Source: Prevotellaceae bacterium UBA7017
GTDB lineage: Bacteria > Bacteroidota > Bacteroidia > Bacteroidales > Bacteroidaceae
Assembly: GCA_002449535.1 (NCBI GenBank)
Contig: DJWZ01000078.1
Span: 1-20,061, forward strand
Length of the DNA stretch: 20,061 nucleotides
Direction: 5' to 3'
Each line of letters starts with the position of its first letter. Within the stretch, counting starts at the first letter, position 1. The position numbers and the translations under genes are program-made. Below, one piece after another: positions 1 through 6,890 of the stretch. Below the pieces are notes generated by a model. That model had not been told where the DNA came from, searched no databases, and saw nothing but the letters and a program-made list of their open reading frames with translations.

Positions 1-225
1 TATTCCCGTCGGCTCCGTCTTCCGCTCAAATAGTTCATAACTCACATATCCGTCCGGAGAGTAGTGTCGTTTTTGCCTCAACGGCGTAATATACACTTCC
101 TCAAACTTGAACTGCGGCTCATCTTTCAGTGTACGCGGCGTAAACTGCCGGGGAATGCCCGTATAACCACCTTTCCTACTCCACTGCCTGTGTTTCCAGG
201 CGTTTCCACTACCGTCTCTTCCCAT
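1..225 (-). CDS. Partial CDS of unknown function, cut by the left edge
   Basis: An open frame runs leftward from an ATG at 225-223 for 75 codons without a stop and leaves the window at base 1, so only the N-terminus is seen. The peptide begins MGRDGSGNAWKHRQW and is polar, basic and rich in aromatic residues. It has no signal peptide or membrane segment. I do not recognise the family. Support for a real gene is the uninterrupted frame up to the edge and a well-formed Bacteroidetes promoter just upstream (245-276), which would give a leader of only about a dozen bases. An alternative is that the true start lies further inside the frame, or that the frame is fortuitous. A competing plus-strand frame at 64-285 has no family resemblance and runs through this promoter. 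Confidence 0.5.
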   Translation of the reverse strand, partial: MGRDGSGNAWKHRQWSRKGGYTGIPRQFTPRTLKDEPQFKFEEVYITPLRQKRHYSPDGYVSYELFERKTEPTGI

Positions 226-244
226 ACTTCTAAGATTTTGTTTG

Positions 245-276
245 CAAAGTTAAGAAGAAAATCTGACACCGCCAAA
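245..276 (-). promoter_or_regulatory. Bacteroidetes-type promoter for the leftward edge gene
   Basis: Read on the minus strand, a TTTG -33 box (273-276) is followed after 20 bases by TAACTTTG (245-252), which matches the TAnnTTTG -7 consensus of the Bacteroidetes primary sigma factor. It points at the ATG at 225. The repeat array begins about 20 bases upstream of the -33 box. Confidence 0.55.
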
Positions 277-295
277 ATTTTTTGATAAAAACACC

Positions 296-463
296 TGTAG
301 TTATAATCTTCTACGTGTGCGAGATTATATCCTCACCTGTAGATAAAATCTCACACGTGTGCGAGATTATAACCTCACTTGTAGATAAAATCTCACACGT
401 GTGCGAGATTATAACCTTGCTTGTAGATATAATCTCGCACGTGTGCGAGATTATAAAGCACCC
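296..463. repeat. Four tandem 42-bp repeats, each with a 28-bp palindrome
   Basis: Four head-to-tail units start at 296, 338, 380 and 422, each exactly 42 bases long and each opening with TGTAG. Units 2 and 3 differ at only two bases; the two outer units diverge more. Each holds an inverted repeat. In unit 4 the arms TATAATCTCGCAC and GTGCGAGATTATA match perfectly around a 2-base centre. In units 2 and 3 the left arm has two changes, and unit 1 has more. The linkers between palindromes are conserved too, so this is a tandem repeat and not a CRISPR. The array lies between divergent promoters, closer to the leftward one. A 42-base period is close to four helical turns, so the palindromes would lie on one face of the DNA. 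An operator array is my favoured reading, but this is inference. Confidence 0.85.
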
Positions 464-533
464 CCGAGAAACCTTCTGAACATGCGGAGGGGCTTATTTT
501 TAACTATTTCTTTGGCTCTTCTCGCATTTTTTT

Positions 534-558
534 GTACCTTTAACAATGTTGAAGGTAC
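534..558. repeat. Perfect 7-bp inverted repeat upstream of the first rightward promoter
   Basis: GTACCTT (534-540) and AAGGTAC (552-558) are exact complements around an 11-base loop. The arm sequence GTACCTTT recurs at 607-614, inside the -7 element of the promoter at 584-615. That could reflect a regulator site or a duplicated promoter element. No U-tract follows, so it is not a convincing terminator. Confidence 0.4.
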
Positions 559-583
559 TTTCGTTCGAAAAAACTCAAATAAA

Positions 584-615
584 TTTGGTTTTTTGCTCAC
601 TTAATCGTACCTTTG
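584..615 (+). promoter_or_regulatory. Bacteroidetes-type promoter for the four-gene cluster
   Basis: A TTTG -33 box (584-587), a 20-base spacer and TACCTTTG (608-615) fit the Bacteroidetes consensus. Transcription would begin near 622, about 14 bases before the first ATG at 636. Confidence 0.65.
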
Positions 616-635
616 CACGCGAAAAATAAATAATA

Positions 636-1826
636 ATGATGAAAATTTTCAATACATCCTACACTCTGCATGCAACACTTTGCTTCCTGTTAGCATTCGT
701 GCTTTGTGCTTGCAACAACAATAAGTTTCAGGTTAAGGGAACTATAACAGAAGCTAACGATTCTACCCTCTATTTTGAACATATAAGCCTCAACGGACCT
801 GTTGTTATGGATTCCGTTGTTCTCGATGAAAGCGGCAAGTTTGAATTTTCAGGGGACGAAAATGATGCTCCGGAATTTTATCGCCTCCGCATTGCAGGCA
901 ATATCATCAATGTCAGCATCGACTCTACGGAAACTGTTGAATTTACTGCCTCCTACCCTACTATGGCATCAAAATATGAGGTGGAGGGCAGCGATAATTG
1001 TAAAAGGATAAAAGAACTGTCCTTGCTGCAGCAGCAACTGCTGACAAAGGTGATTGCCATAAACAATGCGTATGGCATAAGCATCAAGGAAACAGAAGAC
1101 AGCATCAACAGTACCATAGAAAGATATAAGGAATATGTCCGCACTAACTATATCTTCAAGGACCCTCGTGCTGCATCGTCTTACTTTGCTCTCTTTCAGA
1201 CGTTGGGCAACAGGCATATCTTCCAGCCACAGGAGTCGGAAATGGATATTCGCACCTTTGCAGCAGTAGCAACAGCATGGGATACATATTATAACGACGA
1301 GGAAAGTGGAAAAAAGATAGAAAGAGCAGAAAACCTGCACAACATTGCTATTGAAGGTTTGAAGGCTCTGCGCATAAAGCAGGCAAGGAAATATGGTCCG
1401 GCAGTAGATCCGGACAAGATTCATGTAGTATCTGTCTTCGACATCCCGCTGATTGACAACAAGGGCAAGAGACGCTCTCTGACAGAATTTAAGGGCAAGG
1501 TGGTACTGCTTGACTTCCACGCCTTCTCCATGCCTAACTCCATGCAGAGAATCATGATGCTGCGTGACATCTACAATAAATATCACGCCCAGGGATTTGA
1601 GATTTACCAAGTCAGCGTCGATGACAACGAACATTATTGGAAGACTCAGACGGCAGCCCTGCCTTGGGTATGTGTCCACGACCCCGAAGGTGTAGAGTCT
1701 GAATATCTGCAAAAATATAATGTGACACAGATTCCGACCTTCTTCCTCATAAACAAAAACAACTCGCTCGAAAAACGCGACAGCCAGATAAAAGATTTAG
1801 ACAGTGCCATCCAATCACTCTTGTAA
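636..1826 (+). CDS. DUF4369/thioredoxin-fold lipoprotein lacking the CxxC active site
   Basis: An exported lipoprotein. Its N-terminus has a hydrophobic signal segment ending in the lipobox LCAC, giving lipidated Cys26 (Cys25 if the second of two adjacent ATGs is used). Residues of about 30-110 resemble the DUF4369 beta-sandwich found in Bacteroidetes TlpA-like proteins (FQVKGTI and SGKFEF stretches). A helical linker follows. Residues of about 260-390 are a TlpA/AhpC-like thioredoxin fold (GKVVLLDF, then IPTFFLI with the cis-proline region). The usual CGPC site is replaced by F297-S-M-P-N-S302, so there is no redox cysteine pair. The protein probably does not act as a thiol-disulfide reductase; a binding or scaffold role at the membrane is inferred. 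It is the first gene of a cluster, and its end overlaps the next gene by 23 bases. Confidence 0.85.
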   Translation: MMKIFNTSYTLHATLCFLLAFVLCACNNNKFQVKGTITEANDSTLYFEHISLNGPVVMDSVVLDESGKFEFSGDENDAPEFYRLRIAGNIINVSIDSTETVEFTASYPTMASKYEVEGSDNCKRIKELSLLQQQLLTKVIAINNAYGISIKETEDSINSTIERYKEYVRTNYIFKDPRAASSYFALFQTLGNRHIFQPQESEMDIRTFAAVATAWDTYYNDEESGKKIERAENLHNIAIEGLKALRIKQARKYGPAVDPDKIHVVSVFDIPLIDNKGKRRSLTEFKGKVVLLDFHAFSMPNSMQRIMMLRDIYNKYHAQGFEIYQVSVDDNEHYWKTQTAALPWVCVHDPEGVESEYLQKYNVTQIPTFFLINKNNSLEKRDSQIKDLDSAIQSLL

Positions 1827-3276
1827 ACTCCTGCTCTTCGATTTTGGAGCAGTTATCGTAAGTCTCGACAAACAGCGATGTATCCAAGCCCTGCGACAGG
1901 TAGGGTGTGGAGAGATTGCCAGTTATGTGGATGAACATAGGAGCGAAGACCTGTTTCACGAGATAGAATTAGGCGGTTCCAACGAGAATTTCTGTCAGGA
2001 AGCACGCGAAAAGAGCCACTGCAATGCTACTGACGAGGAGATATGCTGGGCTTGGAACGAACTGCTTACGGGCATCCCTTTGGAGAAGCTACGCCTTATA
2101 CAGCATTTTCATGATACCTTGGGCTATAAGACCGCACTCCTGTCAAACACCAACTGGATTCACTGGGAACATTCAAAGAAATTCTTCACTGCTGATGGCA
2201 GAAAAGCAGAAGATTACTTCGACAACATATTCCTGTCATGCGACCTCGGAATGATAAAACCAGACAGAAAGATTTATGAAAAGGTAGTTGAAGAAACAGG
2301 TGTGTCAGCAGATGACATCCTTTTTGTCGATGACAGCTTGACAAACAGCATCGGCGCCGTCTCTTTCGGCATAAAAACCATTCATGACCCCAGCGGAAAT
2401 GCCTGGACGCAGCCAAAGGCGGCTATAATAGGAAACTTTGACGGCATACACTTGGGACATAAACACATCATTGACCAACTGAAAAAGATAGCTTCAAGCA
2501 GCCCTACCCCGCTATCTACTATGGCTATTACGTTTGACCGCCATCCGAAAGCGTTGTTTAACAGTTCCTTTATACCAAAATACATCACCACACTGAAAGA
2601 GAAAGAACGCCAGCTGCTGAAAACAGGACTTGATTGTGTCGCACTGATGCCATTCAACGAGAGTTTCTCGAAGATTACGGCATACGATTTTATGAAGATG
2701 CTGCACGATGAAATGGCGGTAAAAGTGCTTTTGGTGGGATATGATAACAGATTTGGCGCAAAGACAGAAGGCAAGGAGGAATGTTTTGAAGACTACCAAA
2801 GATATGGCAAGGAGATTGGCATTGAGGTAATCCAGGCTTCACCGAGAGAGGACTCCGGCAATCATGTTTCTTCTTCCGTTGTAAGGAAACAACTGCTTAG
2901 CGGAGACATCGAAGCTGCCAACAGTAATCTGGGACGCAGGTTCTCTATAACAGGAAAAGTAGTCAGGGGACATCAAAACGGCAGGAAGATAGGGTTTCCT
3001 ACAGCCAATATCATACCACAGGAAGACCAGCTTCTGCCACCCAATGGCGTCTATGCCACCATGGTAGGTGACAAAAAGGCAATGACAAACATAGGCACCC
3101 GCCCTACCTTTGACGGACATCGACTCACTATAGAAACATATATCCTCGATTTCAACGAAGATATCTATGACAAGGAGATTACAGTGGAGTTTGTGAAACA
3201 TATCAGGGACGAGAAACCATTTGCGTCACCTGAGAAATTGAAGGAACAGATAAAAAAAGACATTGAGACAATATAA
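1804..3276 (+). CDS. ribF: HAD phosphatase fused to bifunctional riboflavin kinase/FAD synthetase (RibF)
   Basis: A 490-residue fusion. Residues 1-205 are a HAD hydrolase of the YihX/FMN-phosphatase-like type: nucleophile D13 in FDFGAVIV, S114 in LLSNTN, K152 in GMIKPD and the acidic pair D176-D177 in FVDDS. Residues 206-490 are RibF: the FAD synthetase part has GNFDG (G210-G214) and the HxGH nucleotidyltransferase site (H216, G218, H219). The riboflavin kinase part has GRKIGFPTAN (393-402) and TNIGTRPTFDG. RibF makes FMN and then FAD in the cytoplasm and is usually about 310 residues alone. No in-frame ATG lies near the junction, so the fusion looks genuine. The start is GTG at 1804, because an in-frame TAG lies at 1798-1800 and no ATG precedes D13. 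The gene overlaps its upstream neighbour by 23 bases, which suggests translational coupling. The HAD part may be the phosphatase that makes riboflavin's ribitylaminouracil precursor, or an FMN hydrolase. Confidence 0.92.
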   Translation: MPSNHSCKLLLFDFGAVIVSLDKQRCIQALRQVGCGEIASYVDEHRSEDLFHEIELGGSNENFCQEAREKSHCNATDEEICWAWNELLTGIPLEKLRLIQHFHDTLGYKTALLSNTNWIHWEHSKKFFTADGRKAEDYFDNIFLSCDLGMIKPDRKIYEKVVEETGVSADDILFVDDSLTNSIGAVSFGIKTIHDPSGNAWTQPKAAIIGNFDGIHLGHKHIIDQLKKIASSSPTPLSTMAITFDRHPKALFNSSFIPKYITTLKEKERQLLKTGLDCVALMPFNESFSKITAYDFMKMLHDEMAVKVLLVGYDNRFGAKTEGKEECFEDYQRYGKEIGIEVIQASPREDSGNHVSSSVVRKQLLSGDIEAANSNLGRRFSITGKVVRGHQNGRKIGFPTANIIPQEDQLLPPNGVYATMVGDKKAMTNIGTRPTFDGHRLTIETYILDFNEDIYDKEITVEFVKHIRDEKPFASPEKLKEQIKKDIETI

Positions 3277-3279
3277 ACG

Positions 3280-4092
3280 ATGAAAAAGACTATTCTATAC
3301 CTTTTAATATTCGTTGCAGCACAATTAATCATAGGATTCATTGCTAACACTATATCAAAACTATGGTTTCCGGAGGTAGAGTCTTCAACAGTATTGCTTA
3401 TCAGTTCTGCCGCCAGTTCTATATTGGTAATAATCCTATTCATTGCCCTTAAATGGTGTCCTGTAAGTCGAAACTATATACGTACAAAGCCTTGGGGAAC
3501 CCTGATATGGTCGGCATTGCTTGCCATCGGATTGGTAATACCAGTGACCTGGGCACAGGAATTCATACCTGAAGCGATACGCAAAGACCTCATTGGGGAA
3601 ACACTTGTAGAAATGCTGAAGACCAGTGAGGGATATTTCATTATCTGCATGCTTGCACCACTTGCCGAAGAGATTATATTCAGAGGTGCTATCATAAGAG
3701 CACTTACAAAATGGTGGCACGAAAGGGGCAAGAGCTATGTCTCCTCTGAATGGTTTGCCATTATCATCTCAGCAATACTCTTTGCCGCAGTTCATGCCAA
3801 TCCGGCACAGATACCTGTTGCCTTGCTCTTCGGAATCCTGTTAGGATGGCTTTTTGTAAAAACAGGCAGCATCGTACCGGGAACAATCGTGCATTGGATA
3901 AACAACAGCTTCGCATACGTAATGCTGAAGATGTTTCCGACACTGCCTGTTGACGCTAAAATGGTAGATTATTTTAATGGTAATCAGATGGCTGTAGCAC
4001 AAGCTATTTTTGCCTCTCTCCTTATTGCACTGCCATCATTATACCAACTCATAAAGACAAAACGATGCACACCACATATTTCGGAAACATAG
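3280..4092 (+). CDS. CPBP-family (CAAX/Abi) intramembrane glutamic endopeptidase homologue
   Basis: A hydrophobic 270-residue membrane protein with about seven to eight predicted membrane segments. It carries the three CPBP (PF02517) motifs: EExxFR as E130-E131-I-I-F134-R135 in LAPLAEEIIFRG, a second-motif histidine H172 in AAVHANP, and H205 with N208 in HWINNSFAY. In the family these glutamates and histidines form the proteolytic site inside the membrane (Rce1-like). Bacterial members are variously linked to bacteriocin self-immunity, protein maturation or unknown roles. The substrate here cannot be told. The ATG lies 3 bases after the ribF stop, and the gene overlaps the next one by 28 bases, so it is probably co-transcribed. 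Nothing suggests a bacteriocin locus. Confidence 0.88.
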   Translation: MKKTILYLLIFVAAQLIIGFIANTISKLWFPEVESSTVLLISSAASSILVIILFIALKWCPVSRNYIRTKPWGTLIWSALLAIGLVIPVTWAQEFIPEAIRKDLIGETLVEMLKTSEGYFIICMLAPLAEEIIFRGAIIRALTKWWHERGKSYVSSEWFAIIISAILFAAVHANPAQIPVALLFGILLGWLFVKTGSIVPGTIVHWINNSFAYVMLKMFPTLPVDAKMVDYFNGNQMAVAQAIFASLLIALPSLYQLIKTKRCTPHISET

Positions 4093-4637
4093 AGTGGTAT
4101 CGGGAACTTCTTTCCACACTCCAGAACTATGGTACGACAGAGGTTCTGGAGGGCATCATTGATAAAAATGAGCGATGGCAAAAGCAGACAGAGCGCAATC
4201 GTTGCCTGATTGCTACTGCCAACGGTACGCAAATGCTTACCGTGCCTATTTCTCTGCCTGCAAAGGAAAATAATAATATTACCACAGGAGAGGTTCTTAT
4301 CAGTGACCACGGAAACTGGAGACATCTTCATTGGAATGCTTTATCCTCTGCTTATGGCATGTCGCCATTTTTTGACTATTATGCAGACGATATAAAACCT
4401 TTTTTCTCGGAAAAATGGGAACTTTTGGCAGATTATAATCTCGCTATTACGAAGAAAATTCTCGAATTACTCGGTGCTAATGACATCATACAACAGAAAA
4501 CTTTCCTAAAACCGTCTGATGTTGTAGAGACAAAGCCATACTATCAGACTTTCCAAAAGCGTCATGGATTTATTCCCAATCTTTCTATCATAGACTTGCT
4601 ATTTAACGAAGGTCCTGACAGCATTTTATATTTGTAA
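4065..4637 (+). CDS. WbqC-family protein
   Basis: A 190-residue soluble protein with the hallmarks of the WbqC-like family (PF08889): YFGNIEWY near the N-terminus, WQKQTERNRC, ANGTQMLTVPI, WRHLHWNALSSAYGMSPFFDYY and the C-terminal HGFIPNLSIIDLLFNEGP. Family members occur in O-antigen and other glycan gene clusters, and also singly in Bacteroidetes genomes. An enzymatic role in sugar modification has been proposed, but I know of no firm assignment. The length is near normal for Bacteroidetes members. It starts inside the last 28 bases of the CPBP gene and ends the cluster; the next gene has its own promoter. No clear terminator follows, only T-rich sequence at 4650-4685. Confidence 0.85.
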   Translation: MHTTYFGNIEWYRELLSTLQNYGTTEVLEGIIDKNERWQKQTERNRCLIATANGTQMLTVPISLPAKENNNITTGEVLISDHGNWRHLHWNALSSAYGMSPFFDYYADDIKPFFSEKWELLADYNLAITKKILELLGANDIIQQKTFLKPSDVVETKPYYQTFQKRHGFIPNLSIIDLLFNEGPDSILYL

Positions 4638-4681
4638 AATACCAAAAAACTTCTTTTTTCAGTTTTTTCTTCCTCATTGTA

Positions 4682-4711
4682 TTGTTTTATGAAAAAAAAA
4701 ACTTAACTTTG
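4682..4711 (+). promoter_or_regulatory. Bacteroidetes-type promoter for the uxuB-uxuA-ROK operon
   Basis: TTG (4682-4684), a 19-base spacer and TAACTTTG (4704-4711) match the consensus. The start of transcription would lie near 4718, about 40 bases before the ATG at 4759. An AT-rich leader lies between, with no clear operator. Confidence 0.65.
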
Positions 4712-4758
4712 CAATCTGACAATCGTAAAACAATATTATATATTACTAAAAAAGAATT

Positions 4759-5571
4759 ATGAATAATCTGTTTAACATCAAGGACTACGTTGTAGTCATT
4801 ACAGGCGGAACAGGAGTTTTGGGCCGCAGTATCGCAAAATATCTTGCCTTGGAAGGAGCGAAAGTTATCATCGGAGGACGTAAGGAAGACGTTGGCAAAC
4901 AGATAGTAGATGATATCACTGCTGCCGGAGGTGCATGTGAATTTGTCAAAATGGATGTTATGAACAAAGAAAACATTCAGGCAGCATGCGACTATATCGT
5001 AGGAAAATACAAGAAAATAGATACTCTGCTCAATGCTGCAGGAGGTAATATGGCTGGTGCTACCATCACCCCAGATCAGAATTTCTTTGACCTGCAGACA
5101 GAGGCTTTCCAAACAGTATTGAACCTAAACCTCACTGGTACTGTCATTCCTACCCAGATATTCCTTAAGCCTATGGTTGAAGCAGGCAAGGGAAGCATTA
5201 TCAACTTCTCTTCTATGGCAGCCTTCCGTCCTATGACACGTGTTTGTGGATATGCTGCTGCAAAAGCAGGCATCTCTAACTTTACTGCATATATGGCTAC
5301 CGAATGTGCTAAGAAATTTGGTGAGGGCATCCGTGTTAATGCTATAGCACCAGGATTCTTTATTACAGAACAGAATCGTGCCCTGCTCACCAACCCTGAT
5401 GGTACATATACACAAAGAGGTCAGGATGTCATTCGCCAGACACCATTTGGCAGAATGGGTGAGCCGGAAGAACTCTGTGGCACTATACACTATCTGATGT
5501 CTGACGCAGCAAAGTTCGTTACTGGGACTGTAGCTGTCGTTGACGGTGGTTTCAATACTTTTGCAATGTAA
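4759..5571 (+). CDS. uxuB: SDR-family fructuronate reductase (D-mannonate oxidoreductase)
   Basis: A classical short-chain dehydrogenase of 270 residues. The Rossmann nucleotide site is T15-GGTGVL-G22, the variant loop typical of UxuB-like SDRs. It is followed by NAAGG and the catalytic set S151/S152, Y165 and K169 (YAAAK). The C-terminal VTGTVAVVDGGF is typical of the fold. The expected reaction is the NAD(H)-dependent interconversion of D-fructuronate and D-mannonate in glucuronate breakdown in the cytoplasm. The specific assignment rests mainly on the next gene, uxuA, which starts 12 bases downstream and takes the product further. The E. coli UxuB belongs to a different (long-chain polyol dehydrogenase) family; the SDR form is the usual one in Bacteroidetes. 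Another sugar or uronate SDR activity is possible. Confidence 0.85.
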   Translation: MNNLFNIKDYVVVITGGTGVLGRSIAKYLALEGAKVIIGGRKEDVGKQIVDDITAAGGACEFVKMDVMNKENIQAACDYIVGKYKKIDTLLNAAGGNMAGATITPDQNFFDLQTEAFQTVLNLNLTGTVIPTQIFLKPMVEAGKGSIINFSSMAAFRPMTRVCGYAAAKAGISNFTAYMATECAKKFGEGIRVNAIAPGFFITEQNRALLTNPDGTYTQRGQDVIRQTPFGRMGEPEELCGTIHYLMSDAAKFVTGTVAVVDGGFNTFAM

Positions 5572-5583
5572 TAACTACAAACT

Positions 5584-6867
5584 ATGGTAAGAACATGGCG
5601 TTGGTTTGGCAAGAATGACAAGATTACTCTTGCCATGTTAAAACAGCTGGGAGTAGAGGGTATTGTTACAGCACTCTATGATGAACCTCTCGGACAAGTG
5701 TGGTCACGTGAAAAAATACGCGATTTAAAGGAATACATCGAGAGCTACGGCATGAAGTGGAGTGTCGTAGAGTCTCTTCCTGTCACAGAAACTATAAAAT
5801 ATGGTGGCAAAGACAGAGACCAACAGATAGAAGTCTATAAGGAATCCCTGACAAATCTTGGCAAAGAGGGCATTCATTGTGTCTGCTACAATTTCATGCC
5901 AGTACTTGACTGGGCTCGTACTGACCTTAACCATGAGAATCCCAATGGTGCTACAAACCTGTATTTCTCTTGGCCTACCTTTGCATACTTCGACATCTAC
6001 CTGCTACAGCGTAAAGGCGCCAAGGAAGAATGGGAGGCTATAGCAAAGGGTAATGGCAGCAATGCTTCAAAGGCTGTTGCTGGACGCGATTTGATGGCAG
6101 AAATAGAAGCTTTCAGAGCACAGCAGACTCCAGAGAAAGACCATCAGCTTGTTGAAGATATCGTCATAAAGACCCAAGGCTTTGTTGCTGGCAACTTCAA
6201 GGAAGGTGACGAAAAACCTCTTGAACTTTTCCGCGAACTGCTGGCATTATATGATGGTGTTACGAAGGAAGACCTGCAAAGGAATATGAAGACCTGGTTA
6301 GAGGCTATTATGCCAATATGCGATGAATATGACATCGATATGTGCATACATCCTGACGATCCTCCTTTCCCAATTCTCGGCTTGCCACGTATTCTCAATT
6401 GCGACAGCGACATACAGACATTCCTCGATGCTGTACCAAACATACACAATGGTCTTACTTTCTGTGCCGGCAGCCTTTCAGCAGGAGGTCATAACGACAT
6501 CACCTATCTGGCAGAGAAATATCACGAGAGAACTCATTTTGTACACCTCCGCTCATGTCATATATTCCCTAATGGAGACTTTACAGAGGCAAGCCACTTG
6601 GGAGGTCGTGCAGACCTCGTAGAACTTGCCCGGATATTTGAGAAAGAAGAGCAGCGCAGAAAGCAAATCCGCAAACCAACAACACAGGACCTCCCAATGC
6701 GTGTCGATCACGGCATGACAATGTTGGGTGACGAAGATAAGGGTTATAATGCTGGTTATTCTTTCTTGGGCAGAATGTTTGGCTTGGCACAGGTACAAGG
6801 TATCTTGGCAGCTGTAGATAAGGAATTAGGTATAAAATACGTGCAGCCAGGATTTTTTGAGGATTAA
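5584..6867 (+). CDS. uxuA: Mannonate dehydratase
   Basis: A TIM-barrel, Mn-dependent enzyme that dehydrates D-mannonate to 2-keto-3-deoxy-D-gluconate. The N-terminus reads TWRWFGKNDKITL, typical of the family. Metal and active-site segments visible are C254-x-H256 in MCIHPDDPPFPILGLPRI, CAGSLSAGGHND, FVHLRSCH and MRVDHG. At 427 residues it is about 30 longer than the E. coli enzyme (394). The extra length seems to lie in the helical region of about residues 150-215. It follows uxuB by 12 bases and precedes the ROK kinase by 23 bases in one operon. No KDG kinase (PfkB type) or KDPG aldolase is present, so the later steps must be encoded elsewhere. The assignment is secure from sequence alone. 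Confidence 0.95.
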   Translation: MVRTWRWFGKNDKITLAMLKQLGVEGIVTALYDEPLGQVWSREKIRDLKEYIESYGMKWSVVESLPVTETIKYGGKDRDQQIEVYKESLTNLGKEGIHCVCYNFMPVLDWARTDLNHENPNGATNLYFSWPTFAYFDIYLLQRKGAKEEWEAIAKGNGSNASKAVAGRDLMAEIEAFRAQQTPEKDHQLVEDIVIKTQGFVAGNFKEGDEKPLELFRELLALYDGVTKEDLQRNMKTWLEAIMPICDEYDIDMCIHPDDPPFPILGLPRILNCDSDIQTFLDAVPNIHNGLTFCAGSLSAGGHNDITYLAEKYHERTHFVHLRSCHIFPNGDFTEASHLGGRADLVELARIFEKEEQRRKQIRKPTTQDLPMRVDHGMTMLGDEDKGYNAGYSFLGRMFGLAQVQGILAAVDKELGIKYVQPGFFED

Positions 6868-6890
6868 ATAACAACTATACACTTTTTAGC

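Noticed and set aside
296..463. CRISPR array
   Set aside because: The interval between palindromes is conserved from unit to unit, only 14 bases separate the 28-base palindromes, and no cas gene is present; it is a tandem repeat.
282..479. Small protein with 14-residue repeats translated from the 42-bp array
   Set aside because: A period divisible by three keeps any frame open through the array. The frame has no promoter aimed at it, no family resemblance, and similar open frames exist in other registers.
458..500. Intrinsic terminator after the repeat array (C-rich and G-rich arms followed by T-rich sequence)
   Set aside because: The 10-base arms carry two mismatches, the loop is long, the T-run is interrupted, and no transcript is known to need ending there.
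3280..4092. Bacteriocin immunity locus suggested by the CPBP (Abi) domain
   Set aside because: No bacteriocin precursor, processing enzyme or exporter is nearby, and the gene sits inside a cluster of unrelated genes.
4638..4685. Terminator after the WbqC-family gene
   Set aside because: Only an A-run/T-run hairpin with a 4-base loop is seen, with no GC stem; too weak to call.
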